From assembly GCA_000158135.1 (NCBI GenBank), contig DS999531.1, positions 99,737 through 163,736 of the forward strand: DNA of 64,000 bases. The letters run 5' to 3'. Below the pieces are notes generated by a model. The model was not told the origin of the DNA. It saw nothing but the letters and a program-made list of their open reading frames with translations, and searched no databases. This stretch comes from Rhodobacteraceae bacterium KLH11 (GTDB lineage: Bacteria > Pseudomonadota > Alphaproteobacteria > Rhodobacterales > Rhodobacteraceae). This document shows positions 45,212 to 54,397 of this stretch, one piece after another (positions within the stretch are counted from its first letter, which is position 1; each line of letters opens with the position of its first letter). Made by a program: the position numbers and the translations under genes.

Positions 45212-45840
45212 TGCCCTATGAATACGAAACCGACGGCGCAGCAATCTATAAGCAAAGCTTTGCCACGATCCGGGCCGAGGCTGATCTGGCCCGGTTCGAC
45301 ACGGATGAGGAACAGGTCGCCGTGCGCATGATCCATGCCGCCGGGATGGTTGGCCTGGAAGAGTTCATTCACTTCTCGGCCGGGTTCGTGTCTTCGGCCC
45401 GCGCCGCGCTGGAAAACGGCGCGCCGATCCTGTGTGACGCACGCATGGTCAGCGAAGGTGTCACCCGGTTCCGCCTGCCTGCAGACAACAAGGTGATCTG
45501 TACCCTGCATGATGAACGTGTGCGCCCTCTGGCCGCTGAGCTAAGCAACACCCGCTCGGCCGCCGCGCTGGAGCTGTGGCGGTCGCATCTGGAAGGCGCC
45601 TTGGTGGCCATTGGCAATGCGCCGACCGCCTTGTTCCACCTGCTGAACATGCTGGAAGACCCCGATTGCCCACGCCCCGCTGCCATCATTGGCTGCCCCG
45701 TGGGCTTTGTTGGTGCGGTGGAATCCAAGGATGCATTATGGGCGGCGCAACCCGTTCCGTCCTGCATCGTCAAAGGCCGGCTGGGCGGCAGCGCCATCAC
45801 CGTCGCCGCAATCAACGCCATCGCAAGCAGGGCGGAATGA
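45211..45840 (+). CDS. cobH: precorrin-8X methylmutase CobH
   Basis: This 209-residue enzyme moves the C11 methyl to C12, forming hydrogenobyrinic acid. The N-terminal part carries RMIHAAGM with the active-site His, and PAAIIGCPVGFVGAVESK follows near residue 150. The start shares one base with the cobG stop, and the stop overlaps cobI. Confidence 0.95.
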   Translation: MPYEYETDGAAIYKQSFATIRAEADLARFDTDEEQVAVRMIHAAGMVGLEEFIHFSAGFVSSARAALENGAPILCDARMVSEGVTRFRLPADNKVICTLHDERVRPLAAELSNTRSAAALELWRSHLEGALVAIGNAPTALFHLLNMLEDPDCPRPAAIIGCPVGFVGAVESKDALWAAQPVPSCIVKGRLGGSAITVAAINAIASRAE

Positions 45841-46565
45841 GCACGGGCCGGATATACGGCGTGGGCCTCGGCCCCGGCGATCCGGACCTGATGAGCGTCC
45901 GGGCAGATCGCCTGTTGCGCAACGCCAGACATATCGCGTTTTTTCGCAAACCCGGTCGGACTGGTCAGGCCCGTAATATCGTGCGGGGGATGATCCCCGA
46001 CGATGCGGTGGAATTCCCGATGGAATATCCGGTCACCACCGAAATCCCTGTAACCGATCCGCGTTACAACGCTTTGTTGGCCGCATTTTACGAAGACTGT
46101 GCCGCACATCTCAGATCACTGGCCGAACGCGGCGAGGAGGTCATCGTTCTGTGTGAAGGGGATCCGTTCTTCTATGGGTCTTTCATGCATCTTTACAATC
46201 GCTTACGAGGCGATGTTGAGATCAGTATCGTGCCCGCCATCACCGGAATGTCAGGCGCGTGGACCGCAACCGGGGACCCGATCACATGGGGGGATGACGT
46301 TCTGACTGTGCTGATGGGCACACTCCCCGAAGACAGGTTGGCCGAACGCATGGCGCAGACCGATGCGCTGGTGGTGATGAAGATCGGGCGCAACATCGAA
46401 AAGGTGAAACGCGCGTTGAAAACGGCAGGGCTGTATCAGCGGGCGTGGATCGTGGAATACGCCCAGATGCCGAACCAGCGTGTCTGCAAACTGTCTGATG
46501 ATTGCGACGGGATCACGCCGTATTTCTCGATCATCATCGTGCATGGTCAGGGGCGTCGCCCATGA
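45837..46565 (+). CDS. cobI: precorrin-2 C20-methyltransferase CobI
   Basis: This 242-residue tetrapyrrole methylase starts GRIYGVGLGPGDPDLMSVRA. The SAM-binding loop is in VLCEGDPFFYGSFMH (about residue 100-115), and PAITGMSGAWTATG follows. It makes precorrin-3A. The ATG overlaps the cobH stop by four bases and the stop overlaps cobJ by four. Confidence 0.94.
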   Translation: MSTGRIYGVGLGPGDPDLMSVRADRLLRNARHIAFFRKPGRTGQARNIVRGMIPDDAVEFPMEYPVTTEIPVTDPRYNALLAAFYEDCAAHLRSLAERGEEVIVLCEGDPFFYGSFMHLYNRLRGDVEISIVPAITGMSGAWTATGDPITWGDDVLTVLMGTLPEDRLAERMAQTDALVVMKIGRNIEKVKRALKTAGLYQRAWIVEYAQMPNQRVCKLSDDCDGITPYFSIIIVHGQGRRP

Positions 46566-47314
46566 GCGGCTGGGTCAGGATCGCAGGGCTTGGGCCGGGG
46601 AACGAGGCGCTGGTGACGCCCGAGGTAACCGCCGCGCTGGCCGAAGCAACCGATGTGGTCGGATATATCCCCTACGTTGCGCGCGTGGCCGAACGCCCGG
46701 GGTTGACGCTGCATGCAAGCGACAACCGGGTCGAGATCGACCGCTCACAACACGCGTTGCAAATGGCGGCAGAGGGGCGGCGGGTTGTGGTGGTCTCATC
46801 CGGCGATCCCGGTGTCTTTGCCATGGCTGCCGCTGTGTTCGAAGCGCTGGAAAACGGCCCGCCGGAATGGCGCGATATACCGATTGACGTCCTGCCGGGG
46901 ATCACCGCGATGCTGGCGGCCTCGGCCCGTGCCGGGGCGCCACTGGGTCATGATTTCTGCGCTATCAACCTCAGCGACAACCTCAAGCCCTGGTCCCTGA
47001 TCGAAAAACGCCTGCGTCTGGCCGCTCAGGGCGATTTTGCCATGGCATTTTACAATCCACGCTCGAAGACACGTCCGGAAGGCTTTGTAAAAACACTGGA
47101 AATCCTGCGCGAGGAATGCGAGCCCGAACGCCTGATCCTATTCGCCCGCGCGGTCTCGCGCCCCGATGAGGCGATCCGGATTTCAACGCTGGCACAGGCC
47201 ACGCCCGAGATGGCAGATATGCAAACGGTTGTGATTGTGGGCTCGTCGCGCACACGCCTCATCGCGCGGGACGAAGCCCCAATCGTCTACACGCCAAGGT
47301 TCACCCCGGAATGA
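46562..47314 (+). CDS. cobJ: precorrin-3B C17-methyltransferase CobJ
   Basis: This 250-residue tetrapyrrole methylase catalyses C17 methylation and ring contraction to precorrin-4. The motifs RIAGLGPGN, VSSGDPGVFAMA and LPGITAMLAASARAGAPLGHDF are typical; SDNLKPWSLIEKRL follows near residue 139. It is convergent with cobK, and its last 28 bases overlap the end of that gene. Confidence 0.94.
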   Translation: MSGWVRIAGLGPGNEALVTPEVTAALAEATDVVGYIPYVARVAERPGLTLHASDNRVEIDRSQHALQMAAEGRRVVVVSSGDPGVFAMAAAVFEALENGPPEWRDIPIDVLPGITAMLAASARAGAPLGHDFCAINLSDNLKPWSLIEKRLRLAAQGDFAMAFYNPRSKTRPEGFVKTLEILREECEPERLILFARAVSRPDEAIRISTLAQATPEMADMQTVVIVGSSRTRLIARDEAPIVYTPRFTPE

Positions 47315-48036
47315 GCCAGCCAGTCCAGAACCTGCGGCACGCTTGTGAATTCCGTCCGCTGCGGCAGGACGGGGCGGTCGATCATCAGCACCGGCACACC
47401 CAGCGCGCTGGCCGCATCCAGCTTGGCCCGCGCCCCCGTGCCGCCCGCGTTCTTGGACACGACCAGTTCGGTATTGTGCCGCTCCATCAGTGCCACATCG
47501 CCTTCCACGCTGAAGGGACCGCGCGAAACGATCACGTCGCGATTGGGCATCGGCAACTCTTGCGGCTGATCGACCAGTCGCAGCAGGTAATGGTGCTGAG
47601 GTTGCGTGGCGAAATCCGCAAGGTGCATTCGACCAACCGCCAGAAAGATGCGTTGGGCGGGGCCGGAAAGGGCCCCGACAGCCGCTGCGATATCCGGGAC
47701 GTGTTGCCAACGATCCTGCGCCCCACTGGCCCACGGCGCGCGCGTCAGGGCCACCAGCGGAATGCCTGTTGCATCACACACGTTGACGGCATTGCGGCTC
47801 ATCTGCGCGGCAAAGGGGTGGGTTGCATCGACAACGTGGCTGATCCGGTGATCACGGATATAACGCGCCAGCCCCGCTGCCCCGCCGAACCCGCCCACGC
47901 GCGTTGGGATGGGCTGCGGGCGGGGCGTATCTACGCGACCTGCATAAGAATAGATGGCCGGAATCCCTTGCCCGGCGACAGATTTTGCCAGAGCATTCGC
48001 TTCGGTCGTGCCACCAAGAATCAGGAGGTTGGGCAT
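47287..48036 (-). CDS. cobK: precorrin-6A reductase CobK, antisense within the cob operon
   Basis: This 249-residue NADPH-dependent reductase of precorrin-6A begins MPNLLILGGTTEANALAK. Motifs HVVDATHPFAAQMSRNA and VSKNAGGTGARAKLDAA (residues 190-208) fit CobK/CbiJ. It is the only cob gene of the block on the minus strand. Its 3' end overlaps cobJ by 28 bases, and its ATG (48034-48036, as CAT) shares two bases with the ATG of cobL. Each gene's ribosome binding site lies inside the other: cobK's GGAG is at about 48048-48051. Confidence 0.93.
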   Translation of the reverse strand: MPNLLILGGTTEANALAKSVAGQGIPAIYSYAGRVDTPRPQPIPTRVGGFGGAAGLARYIRDHRISHVVDATHPFAAQMSRNAVNVCDATGIPLVALTRAPWASGAQDRWQHVPDIAAAVGALSGPAQRIFLAVGRMHLADFATQPQHHYLLRLVDQPQELPMPNRDVIVSRGPFSVEGDVALMERHNTELVVSKNAGGTGARAKLDAASALGVPVLMIDRPVLPQRTEFTSVPQVLDWLAHSGVNLGV

Positions 48037-49234
48037 GTCTGAAACTCCATGGCTGACCGTTCTGGGACTGGGCGAGGATGGACTGGATGGCCTGTCGCCT
48101 GCAAGCCGTCATGTGCTGGATCGTGCTGAAATTGTCATGGGCCCGCCGCGACACCTGTCATTGATCCCGGGCAGCAAGGCCCAGCGGGTTGAATGGCCGG
48201 TTCCCTTTGCCGAGGGCCTGCCTATCCTGACCGGATTTCGCGGGCGGCGGACGGTTGTGCTGGCCTCGGGTGATCCGTTCTGGTTTGGCGCGGGCTCGGT
48301 TATCGCGCGCAGTTTCCCCGCTGCCGAATGGACCGCCCTGCCCGGCCAATCAACCTTTTCGCTGGCCGCCGCCCGGCTTGGCTGGCCGCTGGAAAGCACG
48401 CTGACCTTTGGCCTGCACGCCGCGCCGCTGACGCGTCTGCGCCCGCATCTGGCCCCCGGTTTGCGGGCCATCCTGTTGTTGCGGGATGGCAAGGCTGTTG
48501 CCGAACTGGCCACCTATCTGGGCGAGACCGGCTTTGCCGATTGCGCCTTGCACGTGATGGAGGCGCTCGGCGGTCCGCGTGAGCGCGCGCGCAGCGTCTC
48601 TCTGACCGAAGCCTTGCTGGGATCATTCGAACATCCGGTTTGCGTCGGGCTTGATGTCGGCGGAACCGGGCCTGCGTTCCCCAAGGCCTCGGGCAAACCG
48701 GATGATATCTTTGAGACCGACGGACAGATCACCAAACGCCCTGTTCGCGCATTGTCGCTATCGGCCCTGGCACCGCAAAGGGGTGAATATCTGTGGGATA
48801 TCGGCGGCGGCACCGGATCGATCAGCATTGAATGGCTGATGTGCGATCCTTCCCTGACCGCAACCGCCATCGAGCCGCGCGCGGACCGGGCCGAACGCAT
48901 TCGCCGCAACGCCGACGCGCTGGGGCAGGATCGGCTGGAGGTCGTTCAGGGCACCGCCCCGGAGGCGCTGGGCACGCTGAGCGCCCCGGATGCGGTCTTT
49001 GTCGGCGGCGGCCTGAGTGCGGATTTGCTGACATGGCTGCATGCAAATCTGGCCACCGGCACACGGCTTGTTGCAAATGCCGTGACACTGGAAAGCGAGG
49101 CGCTGCTGGCTGCGTGGCAGGCCAAACTGGGCGGGGACCTTCTGCGGATCGAACTGGCGCAGGCTTCAGCACTTGGCCCCCGGCGCGGCTGGAAGTCGGC
49201 CTATCCGGTTGTACAGTGGAGTGTCACCTTATGA
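48035..49234 (+). CDS. cobL: precorrin-6B C5,15-methyltransferase CobL (CbiE-CbiT fusion)
   Basis: This 399-residue bifunctional enzyme makes precorrin-8X. The N-terminal CbiE-type methylase domain (about 1-205) starts TVLGLGEDGLDGL with VVLASGDPFWFG. The C-terminal CbiT domain (about 240-399) has LWDIGGGTGSISIEWL as SAM-binding motif and carries C15 methylation and decarboxylation. AGGAGGTT at 48022-48029 lies inside cobK and precedes the ATG. The stop overlaps cobE. Confidence 0.95.
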   Translation: MSETPWLTVLGLGEDGLDGLSPASRHVLDRAEIVMGPPRHLSLIPGSKAQRVEWPVPFAEGLPILTGFRGRRTVVLASGDPFWFGAGSVIARSFPAAEWTALPGQSTFSLAAARLGWPLESTLTFGLHAAPLTRLRPHLAPGLRAILLLRDGKAVAELATYLGETGFADCALHVMEALGGPRERARSVSLTEALLGSFEHPVCVGLDVGGTGPAFPKASGKPDDIFETDGQITKRPVRALSLSALAPQRGEYLWDIGGGTGSISIEWLMCDPSLTATAIEPRADRAERIRRNADALGQDRLEVVQGTAPEALGTLSAPDAVFVGGGLSADLLTWLHANLATGTRLVANAVTLESEALLAAWQAKLGGDLLRIELAQASALGPRRGWKSAYPVVQWSVTL

Positions 49235-49599
49235 TCGTGGCGGGGTTGGGTTTTTCGTCCTCTGCCACATGCGCAAGCCTGCGCGCCGCGTTTGATATGG
49301 CCTCTCGGGGGCAGCGGGTCGAGGCGCTGGCAACCGTTGTTAGCAAAGATGACCACGCTGCGCTGGCTGCCTTTGCCAAAGCAACGGGATTGCCGTTGCA
49401 TTTCATTCCCACCGGCGATCTGACCGGACAGCGCACGCTGAGCTGCTCGGCCCGCAGCCGCGCCACCTATGGCACGGGAAGCGTGGCCGAGGCTTCGGCC
49501 CTTGCCGCTGCCGGGTATGGCGCGCGGTTGATCTCGCCCAGACATATCTCGGACGACCGGCTTGCAACCTGCGCCGTCGCCATCGGAGGACACACATGA
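49231..49599 (+). CDS. cobE: cobalamin biosynthesis protein CobE (CbiG C-terminal domain)
   Basis: This 122-residue protein starts [21 protein letters not shown] and resembles the C-terminal domain of CbiG, including the [22 protein letters not shown] segment. The role in the aerobic pathway is not firmly known; it may handle an intermediate or side product. It overlaps cobL and cobM by four bases each, so expression is coupled. Confidence 0.85.
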   Translation: MIVAGLGFSSSATCASLRAAFDMASRGQRVEALATVVSKDDHAALAAFAKATGLPLHFIPTGDLTGQRTLSCSARSRATYGTGSVAEASALAAAGYGARLISPRHISDDRLATCAVAIGGHT

Positions 49600-50390
49600 C
49601 CGTTCATTTCATCGGCGCCGGACCGGGTGCCGCCGACCTGCTGACCTTGCGCGGCCGCGATATCATCGCGTCCTGCCCGGTTTGCCTGTATGCCGGCTCA
49701 CTGGTTCCGGCAGAGATTCTGGGCCACTGCCCCGAAGGTGCAAGGGTGATAAACACCGCACCGATGGATCTGGATCAGATCATCGCCGAGATCGAAACCG
49801 CGCATCAGGCAGGTCATGACGTGGCACGGCTACATTCCGGGGACCTGTCAGTCTGGTCCGCCATGGGTGAGCAGCTTCGCCGCCTGAAAGACAAGGGCAT
49901 TCCGGTCAGCGTAACGCCGGGGGTGCCCTCGTTTGCCGCCGCTGCCGCAGCATTGGGGGCCGAACTGACACTGCCCGGTCTGGCGCAATCCGTGGTGTTG
50001 ACCCGCACACCCGGACGCGCCTCATCCATGCCCGAAGGCGAGACGCTTGAGAACTTTGCCCGGACCGGGGCAACACTGGCCATTCACCTGTCGATCGGCA
50101 ATCTGGACAAGGTGGTTGCTGAGCTGACACCCGCCTATGGGGCCGATTGCCCGGTGGCTGTTGTCTATCGGGCCAGCTGGCCGGATGAACAGATCATCCG
50201 CTCCACTCTGAGCGGTTTGAAGGGCGCGATGGACGAAAGCATCTCACGCACGGCGCTGATCATGGTGGGCCCCGCGCTTGCCGGTGAAGGGTTTGACGAA
50301 AGCTGTCTGTATTCAAAAGATTACGACCGCCGCTATCGCCCGCAAAGTGCTGAAAGCCCATGGTCCGGCTGGAGCCCCGAGCATGAATAA
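49596..50390 (+). CDS. cobM: precorrin-4 C11-methyltransferase CobM
   Basis: This 264-residue tetrapyrrole methylase starts [18 protein letters not shown]. The SAM-site motifs are [17 protein letters not shown] and [22 protein letters not shown]. It forms precorrin-5. The C-terminal YDRRYRPQ is usual for the family. The last eight bases overlap cobB. Confidence 0.95.
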   Translation: MTVHFIGAGPGAADLLTLRGRDIIASCPVCLYAGSLVPAEILGHCPEGARVINTAPMDLDQIIAEIETAHQAGHDVARLHSGDLSVWSAMGEQLRRLKDKGIPVSVTPGVPSFAAAAAALGAELTLPGLAQSVVLTRTPGRASSMPEGETLENFARTGATLAIHLSIGNLDKVVAELTPAYGADCPVAVVYRASWPDEQIIRSTLSGLKGAMDESISRTALIMVGPALAGEGFDESCLYSKDYDRRYRPQSAESPWSGWSPEHE

Positions 50391-51711
50391 ATCAATCACC
50401 AACCCTCCGGGCCTTCTGATTTCCGCGCCGTCTTCGGGCACCGGAAAGACCACCGTCATGCTGGGGCTGCTGCGGGCTTTGGCAGAGGACGGGCTGGCCG
50501 TGCAACCGTTCAAGAGCGGACCTGACTATATCGATCCGGCCTTTCACCGGGCGGCTGCGGGGCGGGCCTCGTTCAATCTGGACAGCTGGGCGATGGGTGA
50601 CCCTTTGCTTGGGGCCATTTCGGCACAGGCCGCAGGCGCGGATATCGTGGTTGCAGAAGGATCAATGGGGCTGTTTGATGGCGTCGCCAAACCGGGCGAG
50701 CTGGGCCATGGTTCAAGCGCAGAGACCGCGCTGCGTATGGGGTGGCCCGTTGTTCTGGTTCTGGATGTTGGCGGGCAGGCCCAATCGGCGGCAGCCACCG
50801 CGCTTGGGTTCCGGATGTACAATCCCGATCTGCCCTTCGCCGGCGTCATCCTGAACCGCTGTGCCAGTCCGCGCCATGAACGCCTGACCCGGCTTGGCAT
50901 GGAACGCGCCGGACTGCCCGTACTGGGCGTGTTGCCACGCCGCGGAGACCTGACCCTGCCCGAACGGCATCTGGGCCTTATTCAGGCGGTCGAGCATCCG
51001 GATCTGGAGAGCGCGATTGCCGGATATGCCGCGTTCCTGCGTGAGCACGTCGATCTGGAAGCGATCAAGGTGGCGGCCTCCTCAGGCCCTGATGGGCCAT
51101 CGTCGGCCGCGCTGCCGCGCCCTCCGGCTCAGCGGATCGCGCTGGCCCGGGATGCCGCATTTTCATTCACCTATCCGCATTTGCTGGAAGGGTGGCGGGC
51201 GGCAGGTGCCGAGATCCTGCCGTTCTCACCCTTGGCCAATGACGCGCCAGCCGAGAATGCCGATCTGGTCTGGCTGCCCGGGGGCTATCCGGAGCTTCAT
51301 GCCGGAACCCTGGCTGCCGCCGAGAACTTTCTGACCGGTTTGCGGAAACACGCGGAAACCCGGCCCGTGCATGGAGAATGCGGGGGATACATGGCATTGG
51401 GTGAGGTTCTCATCGACAAAGAGGGTATTCCGCACATGATGGCAGGGCTGTTGGGCCTGCAGACCTCGTATCAGAAGCGCAAATTCAACCTTGGCTATCG
51501 CAAGGCTGAATTGTTGGCTCCAATGCCCGGATTTGATGCAGGTAGCGCGTTGCGTGGGCATGAATTCCACTATTCCTCAATCGTTGAGCAACCGGATGCA
51601 CCTCTGGCGCGGGTGTTCGATGCTGAGGGCGCTGAAGGTCCGCAAACCGGTTCGCGACGCGGTAACGTAACGGGCACCTTCTTTCACCTGATTGCCGAGG
51701 CTTCGGCATGA
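50383..51711 (+). CDS. cobB: hydrogenobyrinic acid a,c-diamide synthase CobB
   Basis: This 442-residue glutamine amidotransferase amidates the a and c side chains before cobalt insertion. The P-loop synthetase domain begins [16 protein letters not shown]; the glutaminase domain carries the nucleophile Cys in [12 protein letters not shown] (about residue 330). The start overlaps cobM. The stop overlaps cobA by four bases. Confidence 0.95.
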   Translation: MNKSITNPPGLLISAPSSGTGKTTVMLGLLRALAEDGLAVQPFKSGPDYIDPAFHRAAAGRASFNLDSWAMGDPLLGAISAQAAGADIVVAEGSMGLFDGVAKPGELGHGSSAETALRMGWPVVLVLDVGGQAQSAAATALGFRMYNPDLPFAGVILNRCASPRHERLTRLGMERAGLPVLGVLPRRGDLTLPERHLGLIQAVEHPDLESAIAGYAAFLREHVDLEAIKVAASSGPDGPSSAALPRPPAQRIALARDAAFSFTYPHLLEGWRAAGAEILPFSPLANDAPAENADLVWLPGGYPELHAGTLAAAENFLTGLRKHAETRPVHGECGGYMALGEVLIDKEGIPHMMAGLLGLQTSYQKRKFNLGYRKAELLAPMPGFDAGSALRGHEFHYSSIVEQPDAPLARVFDAEGAEGPQTGSRRGNVTGTFFHLIAEASA

Positions 51712-52436
51712 GCGGGTTTGTCTCTTTCATCGGGTCCGGCCCCGGTGATCCAGAGCTGTTGACGCTTAAGGCTGTTGACCGGTTGCAGAAGGCCGATGCT
51801 GTGCTGTTTGATGACCTGAGCAGCGGCCCGATCCTGAGCCACGCGCGCGATGAGGCCGATCTTGTCGGCGTCGGAAAACGGGCCGGCCGCCCTTCGCCCA
51901 AGCAGAACCATGTCAGCCGGTTGCTGGTGGAGTATGCGCAAACCGGCCAGCAGGTGGTGCGGCTGAAATCCGGTGACGGTGGTTTGTTCGGGCGTCTGGA
52001 AGAGGAACTGGTCGCTCTTCGGGAAGCCGGTATTGACTATGAGATCATACCGGGTGTGCCCTCGGCCATAGCTGCCGCCGCGGCGGCGGGCATCCCTTTG
52101 ACCCGGCGGCTGACGGCACGTCGGGTTCAGTTTGTCACCGGTCATGACGCCGGGGGCAAGCTGCCCGACGATCTGAACCTTCCGGCTTTGGCCGATCCGG
52201 GGGCAACGACGGTTGTGTTCATGGGCAAGCGCACCTTCCCTTTGCTGGTCGAGGCACTGAGTGCGCATGGCTTGCCTTTGGACACACCCGCATTGATGGC
52301 CGAATCCGTATCAACGCCTGATCAGAGACTTCACCGCGCAACAATCGGAGCGTTGTCTGATCAGCTACGCGCTGAGATCGGAACCGCCCCGGCCTTGATC
52401 CTCTACGGTCCGCTGGCGGAGTTCGGGGATGTTTGA
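51708..52436 (+). CDS. cobA: uroporphyrinogen-III C-methyltransferase CobA
   Basis: This 242-residue SUMT makes precorrin-2 from uroporphyrinogen III, the committed step. The motifs SFIGSGPGDPELLTLKA, VRLKSGDGGLFGRLEEE and IPGVPSAIAAAAAAGIPLTRR are diagnostic. There is no CysG-type dehydrogenase/chelatase domain, so it is dedicated to the corrinoid branch. It overlaps cobB and cobF. Confidence 0.95.
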   Translation: MSGFVSFIGSGPGDPELLTLKAVDRLQKADAVLFDDLSSGPILSHARDEADLVGVGKRAGRPSPKQNHVSRLLVEYAQTGQQVVRLKSGDGGLFGRLEEELVALREAGIDYEIIPGVPSAIAAAAAAGIPLTRRLTARRVQFVTGHDAGGKLPDDLNLPALADPGATTVVFMGKRTFPLLVEALSAHGLPLDTPALMAESVSTPDQRLHRATIGALSDQLRAEIGTAPALILYGPLAEFGDV

Positions 52437-53172
52437 CCTGACCCTGATCGGGATCGGAAGCGGCAACCCCGATCACCTGACCTTTCAGGGCGCGCAGGCG
52501 ATCCGCTCAGCGGACCTGATCCTGATCCCGCGCAAAGGCGAGGACAAGGCCGATCTGGCCGGGCTGCGCGAAGAGATCATCGCGCAGGTCACCGACACCC
52601 CGCCCTGTATCAGCTATTTCGACATCCCCGAGCGCCGTGCCGATGACGGCTATCTGCGGGGTGTTGACGACTGGCATGATGCGATTGCCCAGCGCTGGCA
52701 ACAGGCGATAGCGGCACATCCCAAGGCCCGGCGCGTGGCGCTGCTGATCTGGGGGGACCCGTCGCTTTATGACAGCTCGCTCCGGATCGCAGCTCGGCTG
52801 GAGCCGCAGCCCCCCACGCACGTCGTGCCCGGCATCACCGCGCTGCAGGCCCTGACCGCGGCCCATGCGATCCCGATCAACGATCTTGGGGCGCCCTACA
52901 TTGTCACGACGGGACGCCGGATTCGCGACGAGGGCTGGCCTGAACTTGTTGCAACAGTTGCGGTCATGCTGGATGGTGAGTGTTCATTCCAAAGCCTTGA
53001 GATGGGCCAGTATGACATCTGGTGGGGCGCTTATGTCGGAATGAAACAGGAAATCCTGATCCGGGGGCCTCTGGCGGATGTCGCACAGGACATAGTGGAG
53101 ACGCGCGCGCAGGCGCGCGCCGCTCATGGCTGGATCATGGATATCTATTTGTTGAAAAAGCGCGTGAAGTGA
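52429..53172 (+). CDS. cobF: precorrin-6A synthase (deacetylating) CobF
   Basis: This 247-residue C1-methylase acts after CobM, adding a methyl at C1 and expelling the acetyl group. It begins TLIGIGSGNPDHLTFQG and carries VALLIWGDPSLYDSSLRI (about residues 103-120), with the VPGITALQALTAAHAIP segment. It is specific to the aerobic pathway. It is the last gene of the run, and the second B12 riboswitch follows 60 bases on. Confidence 0.94.
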   Translation: MFDLTLIGIGSGNPDHLTFQGAQAIRSADLILIPRKGEDKADLAGLREEIIAQVTDTPPCISYFDIPERRADDGYLRGVDDWHDAIAQRWQQAIAAHPKARRVALLIWGDPSLYDSSLRIAARLEPQPPTHVVPGITALQALTAAHAIPINDLGAPYIVTTGRRIRDEGWPELVATVAVMLDGECSFQSLEMGQYDIWWGAYVGMKQEILIRGPLADVAQDIVETRAQARAAHGWIMDIYLLKKRVK

Positions 53173-53231
53173 TGTGAATGGTCGCATTTGGCGATTGCGC
53201 GCGACAACGCTTCCCGGCTAAATAGCCCTGT

Positions 53232-53412
53232 CTGGTCCTGCCCGGATTATCCGGGTGCTAAGAGGGAATTTGGTGCGACCTGCCTAACAGGTCAATTCCA
53301 GAGCCGCCCCCGCGACTGTAAGCGGTGAGCTTCTGTTCAACCAGCCACTCCTGACCATCAGGGGGAAGGCGAACAGAGGCATCGACCCGCAAGCCAGGAG
53401 ACCTGCCAGGCA
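53232..53412 (+). promoter_or_regulatory. cobalamin riboswitch 2 (upstream of cbtB-cbtA)
   Basis: Conserved parts are visible: GAGGGAATTTGGTGCGACCTG, GCCGCCCCCGCGACTGTAAGCGG, GCCACTCCTGACC and the B12-box GCAAGCCAGGAGACCTGCC (53389-53407). Downstream, CCAACCG (53424-53430) can pair with CGGTATTGG (53441-53449), whose 3' arm ends inside the GGAGGA ribosome binding site of cbtB. Control of translation is therefore likely, though this is inferred. Confidence 0.93.
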
Positions 53413-53460
53413 CAATTGAAACACCAACCGTCGGGTGCGGCGGTATTGGAGGAACCAAGT

Positions 53461-53631
53461 ATGACAACACAAGTTCAAACGGCATCCGCCTCACGCGCGG
53501 GCATTCTGTCGGCTTTGTTCGCGATCGCACTGGGTCTGGGCATTATCACCCTGACCGGACATGTTCAGGCAGCAGCCCTGCACGACGCGGCCCATGACGT
53601 GCGCCACGCAACCGGCTTTCCCTGCCACTGA
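53461..53631 (+). CDS. cbtB: CbtB, small subunit of predicted cobalt transporter
   Basis: This 56-residue single-span membrane protein has a transmembrane segment at about 14-36 and a His-rich C-terminus (LHDAAHDVRHATGFPCH) that probably binds metal. CbtAB are predicted cobalt transporters under B12 riboswitch control. A GGAGGA site precedes the ATG, and cbtA begins five bases after the stop. Confidence 0.9.
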   Translation: MTTQVQTASASRAGILSALFAIALGLGIITLTGHVQAAALHDAAHDVRHATGFPCH

Positions 53632-53635
53632 AACC

Positions 53636-54334
53636 ATGTTCAGTCGCATTTTGACCAGCGCGTTGTTCGCTGGTGCTGCAGCAGGGCTGATTGCCGCTCT
53701 GTTGCAGCTTGCATTCGTACAGCCTGTTCTGCTGCATGCTGAGCTTTACGAGTCTGGCGAGCTGGTGCATTTCGGGGCCGAGGCCGTTTCGGCACATCCC
53801 GAATTGCCCGGTATGTTTTCGGAACTGACCCGCGACGCGTTGAGCGTGATCTTCACCATGCTCACCTATACCGGCTATGCGCTGATGCTGATCGCCCTGA
53901 TGTCCGTGGCCGAGGGCCAGGGGCATAAGATCGATGGGCGCACGGGCGTTCTGTGGGGGCTGGCGGGCTTTATCGCCTTTCATCTTGCCCCCGGCTTTAC
54001 TCTGGCCCCTGAAGTGCCCGGCGTGGCTGCGGCAGATGTCTATGCGCGTCAGGTCTGGTGGTTTGCCACCGTGGCCGCAGCGGTTGTTGCCTTATGGCTG
54101 ATTGCCTTTGGCAGCTCGATCGTCAGCTATGTGGTCGCAGCCCTTCTGCTGCTGGCCCCGCACGTGATCGGCGCGCCGGAACCAGACGTGTTTACCGGCC
54201 CTGTCCCCACTGAAATCGGAGCGCTGTTCGCCGCGCGCGCTTTCGGGATCGGTCTGGTTGCCTGGGTGCTGGTTGGTTCCTTTGCCGGGTATTTCTGGCA
54301 AAAAGAAGCCAAACATATCGCCGCAACGGCCTGA
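53636..54334 (+). CDS. cbtA: CbtA, membrane subunit of predicted cobalt transporter
   Basis: This 232-residue protein has six predicted membrane spans. It includes the His-containing FHLAPGFTLAPEVPG segment (about 117-131) and APHVIGAPEP near residue 175, both characteristic of CbtA. It is the partner of CbtB for cobalt import. The gene is followed by a strong intrinsic terminator at 54349. Confidence 0.9.
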   Translation: MFSRILTSALFAGAAAGLIAALLQLAFVQPVLLHAELYESGELVHFGAEAVSAHPELPGMFSELTRDALSVIFTMLTYTGYALMLIALMSVAEGQGHKIDGRTGVLWGLAGFIAFHLAPGFTLAPEVPGVAAADVYARQVWWFATVAAAVVALWLIAFGSSIVSYVVAALLLLAPHVIGAPEPDVFTGPVPTEIGALFAARAFGIGLVAWVLVGSFAGYFWQKEAKHIAATA

Positions 54335-54348
54335 GTGCGGAGCACATG

Positions 54349-54381
54349 CGCGCCGGGAGTTGCCCGGCGCGTCCTTTTTTT
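54349..54381 (+). terminator. intrinsic terminator after cbtA
   Basis: A 9-bp perfect GC stem (CGCGCCGGG / CCCGGCGCG) with a 5-base loop is followed by CCTTTTTTT. The His-rich gene that follows begins only 17 bases later, so it is either read through or has its own start in this region. Confidence 0.9.
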
Positions 54382-54397
54382 GCCTCAAGGATAAGAA

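Noticed and set aside
39358-53172. The cobalamin operon as a novel pathway
   Set aside because: All enzymes match the known aerobic route. Only the gene arrangement, the DUF1636 genes and the metal-handling neighbours are worth attention.
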